Origin: Trissonchulus latispiculum | Taxonomy: Eukaryota > Nematoda > Enoplea > Enoplida > Ironidae | Reading direction: 5' to 3' | Assembly: GCA_030248195.1 (NCBI GenBank) | Contig: JASAND010016606.1 | Coordinates: 1 to 64,000 of the forward strand | DNA: 64,000 nucleotides | Shown here: positions 10,107-20,253 of the stretch, one piece after another | Layout of the letters: the number at the start of each line of letters is the position of its first letter | Numbering within the stretch: the first letter of the stretch is position 1 | Program-made: the position numbers and the translations under genes | Notes under the pieces: generated by a model | Seen by the model: the letters and a program-made list of their open reading frames with translations, nothing else | Told to the model about the DNA's origin: nothing | The model's database searches: none

Positions 10107-10874
10107 TTAGTGTTAGATACATTGTTGAGGGTAGGGGGAGAACTCAATGCAAGTTCTCGCCCCGGGAACGAGTAGTTGGGGAGGAAAAGAAGTAGTAGTA
10201 TTAGTTATTCATAATATGCAAGTACGTTTCTGAAGCTTTTGGTCTTAAAAGCAATATATACGGTGTGCAATCCAAAAACGAGTATCTTCAAATTATTATA
10301 TAAACATATATATATATCTATATATATATATATATATATATTAAGCGTTTCGTTAACAAAGTGTCCTCAACCATTCGTTCCCAATTTGATAACAAAGAAA
10401 ATTACAAAAAAGTACAAAATGTTAGAAAATATACCATAAAAAGCAACGTTTTGCGTGTAAAATAAGTAGTAGTATGTTAAAACAAAAAGTAAGGTATTTC
10501 GAAGTTACAGGGAGAGTCATTAATACTTGTTAGAACTAGATGTAAAGAGTGAATGGAAATCAGCAAAGGATGTACATAAAAGTTATGGTTTTGTTATATT
10601 GGCTAAGGCTGTATGTTATTTACCAAATGCGTGTTAATTATTGTAAACCAGAGTTGCCAAGGGAGAAATGCTCCCTCCGTTCAGCCCACCATGACCACAT
10701 GTAAGATATGTACTGCTAATTGTAATATGTTATTAATAAGTGATTGTTCTTTAAAATAATTATTGTAGGAGAGGTAAAGATCACCTTAATATGTTCATAA
10801 ATGTTGTATAATGTTATCTATGTTGTACCTTGTAATGTAAGTGGAGTTTCCTAGATTGATGGCGGAATCCTTAC

Positions 10875-10988
10875 CTGGTCGATACCAGTATATTAGCTGT
10901 ATTCTTGAGAATACAGAGAACTTGGTCGTTACCAAACTGAGTCTAGATCCCTGAAAGGGAACAGAGAAAGTCGCACTGGTCGTTACCA
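10875..10988 (+). repeat. CGNT-loop hairpins upstream of ORF2
   Basis: Hairpins at 10875-10888 (CTGGT-CGAT-ACCAG), 10922-10935 (TTGGT-CGTT-ACCAA) and 10977-10988 (TGGT-CGTT-ACCA). The loop and its closing T-A and G-C pairs are constant while outer pairs change together. They belong to a family found at nine places in the element, all on the + strand. Confidence 0.65.
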
Positions 10989-11107
10989 AATAGACGCTTT
11001 GGCAGCTATGATAGACGCACGGATTTCAGTCTGCAGTTGCTAGAACGCACTGTAAAGTGGTTACAGAGATAACCGTTGCAAGCCCAAAATTAGTGGGTGC
11101 TTATTTG

Positions 11108-11122
11108 TTTAAATTATTTCAG
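11108..11122 (+). promoter_or_regulatory. Splice acceptor before ORF2
   Basis: A T-rich tract ending TTTCAG directly abuts ATG at 11123. Joined to the donor at 2580, it would give a leader-ORF2 mRNA whose first AUG is the ORF2 start. Confidence 0.5.
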
Positions 11123-12721
11123 ATGAACCAGCTGCAACTACAACAGAGCTCAATCGAGCAGCTGAGGAAACTGTCCATATTCCAGTTGCCTTACACTCCG
11201 GCACCATCGGAGGATTTCCTGTACTTCCGGAGCGATTCGACGGAGTACAGGACCCTGTCGAACTTTGCCAAACACCCCAAGGATGGGAAGAAGCCGGTCA
11301 CAATCCGGCACATGAAGAAGGACGGGCTCACATCAGAGCACCTGTATTGTGCCGTCCTGGCTGACCTGACCGGAGCCTTCAAGGCCGGGAAGGAAATCTT
11401 GCGCGAACAGAAGCCGGTGGATGTCAAGACGAAGGCGCAGCGAATAGTCAAGCTGGAACGGCTGCTGACGCATCCACATTCCTACAACATCCTGAAAGCT
11501 CTGGTGATGGGTGGAGTGCTGTTCTCCAAGTACTCCATGCCATTCTTCCAGAAAGAGCTGCTCAGCACTGGAAACCGCCGCCTCATGGAAGCGACGGGAG
11601 ATGCCTTCTGGGGCATAGCCGCGGAACACTTGGAAATTCGCTGCCGCGAATTCCGTACGTCCGAGGAGGCCACCAAGCGGTGGATCTCCACAAACACGGA
11701 GACGACCCTGGCCGCGAACGTCCTGGGCCAGCAGCTGGAGTTTTATCGCTCCTACTTTCAGAATCCGGAGGGGCTTTACACCACTGCCCCTCGCGTGGTG
11801 ATAATCGGCGGAAGCGCCCTGCAGAACAATCAGTGCGTCGACCTGATTAAGGAGGTTGCGGGTTGTCCCGACCCGATCCTCTTACCCATCTACATGGCCA
11901 CTCCCGTCAGATGTCTGCGGGTGGCCATGGCCATCAGATCGCCCCTCTTGACCAAGATTTTGGTCATTCCTGAAATTCATGTCCCGGAGGACAAACCTGC
12001 CGGGCCTATCTATCAGCTGGAGGCCAACAAGCTGAAAGAGGCCTTTTCCCAGGCTCCGAAATACACGGAGTCCATCCCTATGGTGCGGGCGTTCCCCACC
12101 TTGATTTATGTCCATCCGTGCGCGGATGCCACAGCTGAGATGAAGCGCGACCCTGCGTGGGCAGCCCTGGTCTGGACCTGCTACAACATCAGGCCGGACG
12201 GGACCCACTTCCGACCGCAGGACCCGGTCGCCGTCTTGTCTGGGCAGACCTTTGCCTATGCCCCGGACACTTACCAGCGGGTGGCTGAAGCCATCAGGGC
12301 GACGGACCTCAAGCGTCACTCCTATAAGGAGGCGCAGAAGAAGAGGCCGCACGCCGACTCGCCCATCTTCAAGCCGAGACACCCGTCTCTGCCTGTGCCG
12401 GGAACCTCCCGTGGTTCTGGACCTGCGAGAGCCCGCCGTCAGGACTCTCGCGGCTCATCATCTTCTGGCCGGCGTCAACAATGGCGCCCGAGAGCCGACC
12501 GCCGGAATCAACCGTGTGGCAGCCGATCCGAACGGCGCCACAGTCCGGCCCGCCATCAACCGAAACTGCCCAGTCCTCCGAGGCAGGAAGAGGCCTCAGG
12601 CCACTGCCAGTGCTGCCAGTGTCCCCGCGTGTCACCCCCGACACCCGGACTATTCAATCTGTCGTTGGGACAGCCGTCCGAGAAACGGTCCAGATATGAC
12701 TTTCCGTCTGAGCGACTGTAA
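11123..12721 (+). CDS. NADAR (YbiA-like) domain protein carried by the retroelement
   Basis: 532 residues from the ATG behind the TTTCAG acceptor. The N-terminal half matches the NADAR/YbiA (DUF1768) pattern: LSNF (45-48), TSEH with E72, a conserved middle of the form VM..G...K.S...F...LLSTG, then EATGDAFWG with D160, W163 and G164. Family members act on ADP-ribose-type or ribosylated nucleotides; bacterial members include the YbiA N-glycosidase and partners of DarT ADP-ribosyltransferases that remove ADP-ribose from DNA guanine. The signature residues look intact, so activity is plausible. Residues 220-360 form a second region I do not recognise, with VVIIGG near its start. The C terminus (about 430-510) is Arg/Ser/Pro-rich and could bind nucleic acid. 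It is probably an accessory protein made from spliced RNA; its role in the element is unknown. Confidence 0.75.
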   Translation: MNQLQLQQSSIEQLRKLSIFQLPYTPAPSEDFLYFRSDSTEYRTLSNFAKHPKDGKKPVTIRHMKKDGLTSEHLYCAVLADLTGAFKAGKEILREQKPVDVKTKAQRIVKLERLLTHPHSYNILKALVMGGVLFSKYSMPFFQKELLSTGNRRLMEATGDAFWGIAAEHLEIRCREFRTSEEATKRWISTNTETTLAANVLGQQLEFYRSYFQNPEGLYTTAPRVVIIGGSALQNNQCVDLIKEVAGCPDPILLPIYMATPVRCLRVAMAIRSPLLTKILVIPEIHVPEDKPAGPIYQLEANKLKEAFSQAPKYTESIPMVRAFPTLIYVHPCADATAEMKRDPAWAALVWTCYNIRPDGTHFRPQDPVAVLSGQTFAYAPDTYQRVAEAIRATDLKRHSYKEAQKKRPHADSPIFKPRHPSLPVPGTSRGSGPARARRQDSRGSSSSGRRQQWRPRADRRNQPCGSRSERRHSPARHQPKLPSPPRQEEASGHCQCCQCPRVSPPTPGLFNLSLGQPSEKRSRYDFPSERL

Positions 12722-12950
12722 ACTGTATTTGTGTAAAGTTGTTATTATTTGTCGTACGTAAGCAGTGTATTGTTATTATGTTATGTTCTTATGTATTGTA
12801 AAGTGAAAGGTTAACTAAACATAGAAATGGAAGCGTTTTTCCAACAAAAAGATGATGTTTTTAGATAATAGCTGTATAAAGCAAGATCGCGTTTGATCAC
12901 TAATTGCACCATTCCCTGTTTCTGGAAGCCATGGATCTTGTATGGAAAAT

Positions 12951-13039
12951 AAAGAGTCGGTACTCTTTTCAAAGATAATTAATTCGCCACAGAGTCGGTA
13001 CTCTACAGCGCGAAACTAGCAGTCACTGAGTCGGTACTC
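12951..13039 (+). repeat. Three GAGT-CGGT-ACTC hairpins
   Basis: Copies at 12951-12968 (7-bp stem AAAGAGT/ACTCTTT), 12991-13004 (AGAGT/ACTCT) and 13028-13039 (GAGT/ACTC) are spaced about 37-40 bp. The loop is CGGT each time. They sit just before the ORF3 acceptor, as the upstream set sits before the ORF2 acceptor, which suggests a role tied to the spliced accessory mRNAs. Confidence 0.65.
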
Positions 13040-13099
13040 TAAAGACGCTAACGCAACACGGAAGTAACAGAATGTTTCTTCAGCAAATTGCTCATGTGA

Positions 13100-13113
13100 T
13101 GCAATGATTTCAG
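13100..13113 (+). promoter_or_regulatory. Splice acceptor before ORF3
   Basis: TGATTTCAG ends six bases before the ORF3 ATG at 13120. The arrangement mirrors that of ORF2. Confidence 0.45.
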
Positions 13114-13119
13114 ATCCAA

Positions 13120-14448
13120 ATGGCCGAAAGTCAGCCTACCGGAGTAGCACCGCGATCCTACTCTCCTCTCATGTCTGCGGTGAATCCAGCTTTCCGCAAC
13201 CCAATGGTTTTACCGGGACTTCGTGTCCCTGCCCCAATGATGGCCGGTCGGCCAATCGGGCCTCGAGCCCCAGTCCCCAAGATCCCGTTTGTTGGATTCC
13301 GGCCAATCACTGTGGCCACCCCTAATGCTAAGCCGGATATCTGCCCCCAGTGCGGCGGACCCTTTGCCGCCCCTGGAGAGGCCATTTCTCCAGTGTCTTG
13401 TGTCGTCAAGGTTCCGCATGCGGCGGGCCAGTGCACTACGCTGAAGGATATCAACGATCACCCTCATCATTCGCCAGCGTTCTATCAGGCGGAGCACTTG
13501 CTCCGAATGATGTCCGAGCTGCCGCGCTACTCTGCCACCATGAACCATCCGGGCTACAAAGCCAAAGCCGACGAACTTGGGCTGCGACGCCGCAGCATGC
13601 GCATACAATACGACAATAAGATCAAGCCGACTCCTGGGATGACACCCCAGGACGAGATTCAGTCGGCCTTCCGGAATTTCCTGCTAGAAATTAATTTGGA
13701 ACGGATGACTGAAGCGGATGTCGCCCAGCTCATCAGGGCTCTGGAAGATATGAGGCAGGACATTCTCCTGCTAATCAACCATCCGGATTTCAAAGTGGAA
13801 CAGACGCTATATCCTGAGGCGCCCTTCGGCCGCTATCCGCCGTATCCTACCCTCAGATATCCCAATGGCCCTCCAAAAGAACCGCCACCCTCATCAGAAA
13901 ATTCTCCCCCCAAGCAGGAAACCACAGCCTTTTTAGCGGTGGAGGATCGGGAGGATGGTAATGATGGTTATAAGGAATACAGTGATGAGGAAGGTGATAC
14001 AGGGTCGAGTGCAACAGCCAGCACGACAGCCAGCACGACCGAGAAACCTGATCCCGGCATCGGAATGGGAGAACTAGATCCTCTCCCTCCCCTCGGAATT
14101 GACCTCCCCTTGCTTCCGGACGAATGGAAGAACAAAGTGCCCGAATACGCTGAGAAACAGCTGGACGCTCTCAGAAGTTGCCTGGATGCGAAGATCATCC
14201 CGATCGTCGAGTATTGGCGACAAGTCTCCGAGCTGAAAATGATGTGCCGCCAAAAAGCCACGGCCATCCGAGAAGCGTCAGGCGTGCCCTATCGCCCAGA
14301 GTCTCCTCTGCCAGAAGAGGAAATGGACGATTACCTCTACGAGATCATGAACTATGATCTGTATAAGTACGAGGAATGTGAGGAGGATTACCTCTCAGAT
14401 TATCCCGATACGGACTGCAGCCCCTTTGGATATCCGGACACGGATTAA
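13120..14448 (+). CDS. Orphan accessory ORF3 of the retroelement
   Basis: 442 residues, not recognised. The N-terminal 70 residues are rich in Pro, Val and Ala. A CPQCGG motif at about residues 75-80 with later cysteines could bind zinc. The centre (about 120-230) is helical and contains an Arg/Lys-rich patch. A disordered Pro/Ser/Thr/Glu/Asp segment follows (about 240-320), then a second helical block and a very acidic, Tyr-rich tail in which the words YPDTD recur. There is no signal peptide or membrane span. Codon use and GC content resemble ORF1 and ORF2, so it belongs to the element. Position after Gag/Env/protease and behind an acceptor fits an accessory or regulatory protein; that role is inferred from context only. 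Confidence 0.6.
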   Translation: MAESQPTGVAPRSYSPLMSAVNPAFRNPMVLPGLRVPAPMMAGRPIGPRAPVPKIPFVGFRPITVATPNAKPDICPQCGGPFAAPGEAISPVSCVVKVPHAAGQCTTLKDINDHPHHSPAFYQAEHLLRMMSELPRYSATMNHPGYKAKADELGLRRRSMRIQYDNKIKPTPGMTPQDEIQSAFRNFLLEINLERMTEADVAQLIRALEDMRQDILLLINHPDFKVEQTLYPEAPFGRYPPYPTLRYPNGPPKEPPPSSENSPPKQETTAFLAVEDREDGNDGYKEYSDEEGDTGSSATASTTASTTEKPDPGIGMGELDPLPPLGIDLPLLPDEWKNKVPEYAEKQLDALRSCLDAKIIPIVEYWRQVSELKMMCRQKATAIREASGVPYRPESPLPEEEMDDYLYEIMNYDLYKYEECEEDYLSDYPDTDCSPFGYPDTD

Positions 14449-15496
14449 AGTTCTGTCCCCACGGTGCAATTAGTGGACAGTGAAACTGTAAATACTGAAG
14501 TAAAATATTGAAAAGGGTAAAAAGTCATATTATTAAAAAATATACAAAAAAATGACATATATGAAAACCCAAAAATTGTTGTGCGTAATTATTTGTTTGC
14601 TATTTGTTTGTTATTGTTTGTTATTGTTTGTCACTGGGCCATAATTGCCAAAGGTTGTAGAGATTAGCTTATTTGTGTTTTGTTGTACAGGATATTTGTT
14701 TGTTATGATTATTAATCGGTCATGGTTGGGAAGGGAAGTCAGCGATTTGACGTATGAACTAAGCGCGAACGGTAATGGCAAGACTTGTTATGAATCGAAC
14801 TAATAACCCAAAGTTCTTGTAGAAAGCTAGTCAGGTTGTAGGTTATAAGTATTTAGTGTTGTCTTTTGTTAGTATGTTATATTTGGCTAGTTTGTATTTT
14901 TGTGTTTTGTTATATTTGTTTGATTATTGCTCATACTTGTAATTGTCACCAAGCGGCTATTACGTAAGGAATTTGCACTGTGTACAGGCTTGGTTGTTTT
15001 GTATCTTTGAACCTTGTTTAGCTAGGATATGGTGATGGGTTGTATTTTGTACTTGTTGAACTTGTTTAGCTAGGATATGGTGGTGGTTTGTATTTTGTAT
15101 TTTATGCTTGTGACGGTTCTGAGAGAAGGAGATGAGAAGATTTTCAGAGACATTTCTAAAACCTAGTGAACACTGATTTCGTATATTAAGGGAAAGATCG
15201 CATCCAAGATTGAACAGTTATTATGATTTTGTATTTTGCATCAAGCGTGTAATTGTCAGTATTGCTCTGTTTGTAACCTTGTCTGTCATTAATGCAGGAG
15301 TTCAAAAAAACTGGGAATTGATAGTTTCGACGGAGATATAATAGTTGAGTGTTCAGTCAGAAGTAATCTAAGTTCTTGTAAGTGACGTGCCATATTGAAG
15401 GAAACATTGTGTAAAAGCATGTAGAACGAGATCATTAAAAGGTAACCGGTATTTCGATATTTTTATATAAGGGACAAGGTTCGAAGCGCGTTATGG

Positions 15497-15577
15497 GCGT
15501 TCAAACCGCGATTGGCAGAACGCTGGCGTTCAAACCGCGATTGGCAGAACGCAGGTCAGAGCCGCGATTGGCTAACG
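15497..15577 (+). repeat. Three tandem ATTGG-containing repeats
   Basis: Two 27-bp copies of GCGTTCAAACCGCGATTGGC plus AGAACGC (15497-15523, 15526-15552) and a diverged third (15554-15577). Each carries CGCGATTGGC, an inverted CCAAT box. TTTTATATAAGG lies just upstream at about 15463, so an internal promoter is possible. Confidence 0.45.
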
Positions 15578-15730
15578 ACCGGTCATGTGACCACATTATT
15601 GGTAGATTAGTAGGTAGACAGGATCAGTTAGTTAAGAAAGTGTGAAGAATAGGATCTAGAATATAGAGTGTAATAGTAGAATTGAATTGCAAGAGAACTT
15701 AGAGATTCAGAAGTAGTAGAAGTAGTAACT

Positions 15731-16108
15731 CTGGGTAAAACAGGGTAACCCGATGGGACCCCGCCCAGCTAGAGAAGCAGCAGTACAGGTTTCGGGGTAA
15801 AACAGGGTAATCCTGATGGGACCCCGCCCAGGTGAAGAGTTAATAATTATAGCAGCAGTAGAGGTTTCTGGGTAAAACAGGGTAATCCTGATGGGACCCC
15901 GCCCAGGTAGAGGAAGTAAGCAAGTACAGTAAGTTCTGGGTAAAACAGGGCAATCCTGATGGGACCCCGCCCAGTAGAAGAGTTCAGCAAGTAGAGTAAG
16001 TTCTGGGTAAAACAGGGCAATCCCGATGGGACCCCGCCCAGTAGAAGAGTTAAGCGATGAGAGTAGGTTCTGGGTAAGACAGGGTGATCCTGATGGGACC
16101 CCGCCCAG
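15731..16108 (+). repeat. Six copies of a 39-bp structured unit
   Basis: Copies at 15731-15768, 15793-15831, 15868-15906, 15936-15974, 16003-16041 and 16070-16108, period about 62-75 bp. Each begins CTGGG (CGGGG in copy 2) and ends CCCAG, contains an inner CAGG...CCTG pair, and has GGGACCCC before the end. The cores are almost invariant while the spacers vary. A closed stem with an inner hairpin can be drawn for each copy, so a repeated RNA structure or protein-binding site is likely. Confidence 0.65.
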
Positions 16109-16914
16109 TATAAGTGTTTGGCTGTAGTTAGAGAGTCAGCCATAGCAGTGTAGAACGTAAGGTAAGGTCTAGAATGGCCTCAGGTTGGTTGCTGATAGAA
16201 TCATAGAGAGATAGTAGTTGTAAGACACATTACAAGTCGTAGGTTGTTAAGGTAGGAATTACGAACTCATCGCACAGAACGCATCACGCATTCCTTTATT
16301 CGTCTCCAGTGAAGTGATATGTTAGATATGCTATAATCGCCAGTTATTAGCTGATTTGGTACTGTATTGAAGTAGTTACATATTGTGTTTCGCGAAGGAA
16401 GATATTTGGGGAATTTTATTACTTTTGGTTCTTCCCCCCTAGTCAAAAACCTAACCCTTTTACTTGTGGAGGTTGTAATGTTACGGATGAAGTAAAAGCC
16501 AAAAAGTTAAGAAAACTCATAAAATCACGAATTACGATCGGAACTTGAATTGTTATCGTTGTTGCTTTTGGAATCAGTTATTCAGAACCTAGAATGTAGT
16601 GTGTGAACGTCCAAGCAATCTTTGTAATTATCTATTGTTCTTGTGAATACCAGAGTTGCCAGCCGGTTCAAATAACTCAAATCACTCAAATCTTACGAAA
16701 TGGGACATAGGTTCTAGCGTGGTTAAGAAACCAGGCTTATAATAGTGCTAGAACACGAATGAACAGCGCAAGAAGAGAATAGGAACTCAGTAGAATCTAG
16801 GTGAAAGAAATAAGGTTAAAAAATAGCGTTATAACCTGCATAGGTAGTGCCAGAGTAGGATAGGAACCCAGCGTAATATGAGCTAATAAGGTTTGATCAG
16901 GGCTAACTATTAAC

Positions 16915-16997
16915 GGAGAGGTCGTTACCACTCCAGGGTCAGTAATAGGCCCCAACTATAGCCTTTGATCAACTAACGGAGGAGTCGTTACTCTTCC
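16915..16997 (+). repeat. Two long CGTT-loop hairpins
   Basis: 16915-16934 pairs GGAG(A)GGT with ACC(A)CTCC around CGTT with one A-A mismatch. 16978-16997 pairs GGAGGAGT with ACTCTTCC around CGTT with one G-T pair. They are the longest members of the CGNT family. Confidence 0.65.
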
Positions 16998-17450
16998 CCA
17001 GGCCTTGACGGGCCTCCTGTTGTTTGAAAACGGTTCAAAATTTCATTTAAAGTAAACTTGTACTAGTGAAGAGGAAAGTGTATCAAAGGTAGCACTCAAA
17101 AAGTAGTGAATTACTACAGAAATTGCAGTTAAAAATAACATATACGGTAGTACGTTGGAAGATGGGTCATTTAAACTTTAATATTCGTAGCTAGGTATGT
17201 GAAATAGGGTTTTGGAGCACTAATATGTGCTAGTTAGGCCTAATTAGTGTTAATTAGGCAATAATTAATGAATTTTGACAATTCTGAGTGAAAATATAAC
17301 TTAGGCCCATCTGAAAGGCAATTTCTTCCTGGTTCCAAAAATCCAAACCCGGTCTTTTAACTCCCAATATTGCGAAAGTTATGGGTTAAAATAGTTTTGT
17401 AACTTTAAAATTTAATTCTTTAATTTTAACCTTACGTAAACCCCTTAAGT

Positions 17451-17479
17451 GGGCGTAACAAACACTTGTTGTTACGCCC
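17451..17479 (+). repeat. Perfect 11-bp hairpin
   Basis: GGGCGTAACAA pairs with TTGTTACGCCC around a 7-base loop. Confidence 0.55.
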
Positions 17480-17732
17480 ATTCATGTTTCATTCATTTCC
17501 CTATCCATTCTTGGGCTTCTGTTGGCCCTCTCCCAGCGAAGACTTGCCTCGCAGAAGAAAACTGAGTGTGTATTTCATAGGTAACAATAGGTTCGGAGGG
17601 GGCGTAACCCTCTCCCAAATTGTTAAAATAAAATGAAACTAAGTGGTCTTAGGTAATTACGTACGTAGATTATTATTATGTAGTTTTTATTAGCTAAAAA
17701 ATTATGTAGCTCTTTGTGTGCACTGTTTTTAC

Positions 17733-17798
17733 GCGACAATTGCCCTCCTGTTCCTTACGGTAGGAGCTCCAGCGCTAGTGAGGGAGAGCAATTGTCGC
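17733..17798 (+). repeat. Long hairpin with GCGACAATTGC arms
   Basis: GCGACAATTGC (17733-17743) pairs with GCAATTGTCGC (17788-17798). A further CTCC/GGAG pairing follows after one mismatch, with a GC-rich internal loop. Confidence 0.5.
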
Positions 17799-18264
17799 TG
17801 GGATTAACAAGGCGGCCTCCCTTGTTCCTGGCCGAAAAATCGTCACTAAAAGGAAGAGAAAGGAGCCAGTGAATAAGGGAGCGCCTGAAAAATACAAACT
17901 ACAAATTTTACAAAAGTTTACGGTAACAGTAACACTTAATTTTTACTTTTTCATATTGGGCCCTGAGAGGCCATTTTTTCGTACTGTTTCATTTTTCATT
18001 TCAAGAGAATTCATATTTTTTATCAGAAACTTCCCCTTTGGTTACCTTTATGTGTTAACCAAAAAGTCTGGAAAGTTTCTGGAGATTCAGCTCTGGAAAT
18101 TTCGCACACAAAGGGGTCATAAAGCCAGACCCCCCCATAAATCTCCGTCTTGGTGGGCCAGGCGTGCAAACAGCCCACGTCGGGTCTGCACCCACAAAGG
18201 GGATTTCCAGAATAATCTGGAAATCCCGTCCACCTCAAAGAAAACCGCCAACAGGCGTGAGGTC

Positions 18265-18297
18265 GACTGACTGGAAATTCAAAATTTCCAGTCAGTC
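18265..18297 (+). repeat. Perfect 15-bp hairpin
   Basis: GACTGACTGGAAATT pairs fully with its complement across a CAA loop. Confidence 0.55.
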
Positions 18298-18660
18298 TTG
18301 CTTCAGCTCCGGCCGAGAGCGGCCGTGTATCCCCCCTCTCTTCAATGCGGTCTCCTGGTGTGCCAGCGTTTTGGCCGGAGAATCCCCAACGCACTTTTAC
18401 CCCCCCCCTTTAGGATCACGAGTTAGGACCTCCTCTGGCCCACACTGGTCAGAGGAGAGGATCTGAGCCAACACGAAGCAAGACCAACACGAACTAGGGC
18501 CATTTGAGCGTATTATGCTCGGCCAGAAGCACAGAAACACACCTTTTTCTAGGTTTTAGAAGGCCCTTTTTGGCCTATTTTTACCCCTGTTCTTTCGGCC
18601 TTCGGGCCTTTAATTTTAATCAAATTATAGCCCTTTTTGGCTTATCATGAATTCAAAATT

Positions 18661-18831
18661 AGCGAGCCCTCGTGGCCAGTCTTTTTACTTTTGCTTTTAT
18701 CCAGCGAGCCCTCGTGGCCAGTTTTTACAGTTTTTAATCAGCGAGCCCTCGTGGCCAGTTTTTACAGTTTTTAATCAGCGAGCCCTCGTGGCCAGTTTTT
18801 ACCTTTTTATCAGTGAGCCCTCGTGGCCAGT
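18661..18831 (+). repeat. Five AGCGAGCCCTCGTGGCCAGT repeats
   Basis: Twenty-base cores start at 18661, 18703, 18740, 18777 and 18812 (the last with one change) and are separated by T-rich spacers. The core contains a GCGAG/CTCGT palindrome. A UUCG-type hairpin (GGCCTTCGGGCC, about 18597) lies just upstream. Confidence 0.6.
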
Positions 18832-18978
18832 CATTTTTCCTTTTTTCACATTTTTCGGGGTTATTTTGTAATGACGGGATTTTGAGTGGGGACCCACCCC
18901 TGAGTTGAGATAGGAGGTCCCTTGGTTACGACCTCGTGTTCTGAATTGAGTTAAGTCTAGGGAATAATTCTCCCCACA

Positions 18979-19238
18979 GCCGGCAATTAGGAATTGCCGG
19001 CCATATTCGTACAGCTAGGCACTACTGAAGTTAAAACTATTGTCTGTAATTGTGTTATGTTATTTGTGTAGGTCGGCTACCTAAAATTAGTAGGAATTAA
19101 AACCCTGAAACTGTTTTAGTTACTAATTATTCAGCCTTTTTGAGGGGAATGGCCGGCTTCCCCAAAGTTAATTTAAACAAGCTGTCCTTAGCGGAAATGA
19201 TTGTGTTGTTTAGTAATAATTGCCGAGCAATTATTACT
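18979..19238 (+). repeat. Two perfect triloop hairpins
   Basis: 18979-19001 has a 10-bp stem GCCGGCAATT with loop AGG. 19212-19238 has a 12-bp stem AGTAATAATTGC with loop CGA. Confidence 0.55.
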
Positions 19239-20039
19239 CGTTTCGCTTTCTAACAAATTTTCAAAATTTCAAAGTTCCAGTCTCAGTTAAAGTCACAAAC
19301 TTACAAACTTTGGGCTCCAGACGGAGACCCGTTAATCCCAAAACTACTACAAAATGTGCATACAAAGAATAGGTAGATTTAGGTAGATTTAGGTAGGAAA
19401 GTGTTAGGGTTAGTATTATAATATGTAGCCGTTTGTGTTGATGTTGGTGTGATTGTGCTCATTATTGTGTGAATGCGAATCCTAAATTTACGTACTTGGC
19501 TTCTTGGGTAAATTCCTTATGGGTTATGAGGTTCCAAGTTTAGCCCTCTTTAAGTGTGAATTCTCAACCAAAATTGTGTGACTGTGAGTGTGATTGAGGG
19601 CAGACCATGTAAACTCCCTCTGTTTGGTAAGGGTCTTGGAAATGCCAGAGTGAATGTGTAATTGCTCAGATATTAGGCAGGAAATGGGCCAAATTGAGTA
19701 GCAATTTGGCCTCTATTCGCAACTAGTTAGGGGATTTATCTCAGTTAAAGCTTAGACGCGTGTTTGATGTAAAATTGCCAGTTTCGGAGTGAATGCAATG
19801 CAAAGTTTTGTCGACATATTGTTCTGTTTGACGGTTAGGGCAGATTCTGCAGCCTAGGGTCACGGGGACCCCCTATTAGGTCTGCAGGTCTGTCGGATTT
19901 CCGGTCATCCGTGTAGGTCGCCCTGCGATTAGGGGACGGATGAGCCGCAACCATGAAATCCAGCACTAACCGGTTTAGACAGGTAGATAATGAATAAAAT
20001 AGGTAGAAATCTGTCACAATTAAAAGTCTCGCAACAAAT

Positions 20040-20109
20040 GTCCGATTAGCGGACCGGTAGTTTAGTTAGCTCTAGATAAAGCCTTGTAATAAATGTCCGG
20101 TTAGCGGAC
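20040..20109 (+). repeat. Pair of GTCCG-NTTAG-CGGAC hairpins
   Basis: 20040-20054 and 20095-20109 share a GTCCG/CGGAC stem and an ATTAG or GTTAG loop, within a duplicated 55-bp segment. Confidence 0.5.
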
Positions 20110-20253
20110 TGGCAGTTTAAATTAGTTCTAGGTAGGAAAATAGTTGCAGTCCTGTTATATTAATTAGCTGGCATTCTTAATAATTGGGGAAATAGTTAAG
20201 TCTAGTTAGAATAGGGATATTAATAGTCTTGGCCTAAAACTTATCATGGGCTC

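Larger units (their letters stand above)
10107..11122 (+). other. Spacer between ORF1 and ORF2
   Basis: No convincing coding sequence. It holds an AT dinucleotide run at about 10306-10340, AT-rich sequence, and three CGNT-loop hairpins just before the ORF2 acceptor. Confidence 0.6.
12722..13119 (+). other. Spacer between ORF2 and ORF3
   Basis: No gene seen. It contains three CGGT-loop hairpins and the ORF3 splice acceptor. Confidence 0.6.

Noticed and set aside
11057..11122. Upstream extension of ORF2 from GTG
   Set aside because: The segment contains the T-rich tract and TTTCAG acceptor, so it is probably intron sequence.
15731..16108. CRISPR-like array
   Set aside because: Repeats are regularly spaced, but this is a eukaryotic retroelement, spacers are related to each other, and no cas genes are near.
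17869..18466. Overlapping frames of 100-133 codons
   Set aside because: They lie across strong inverted repeats in the retroelement non-coding part, on both strands.
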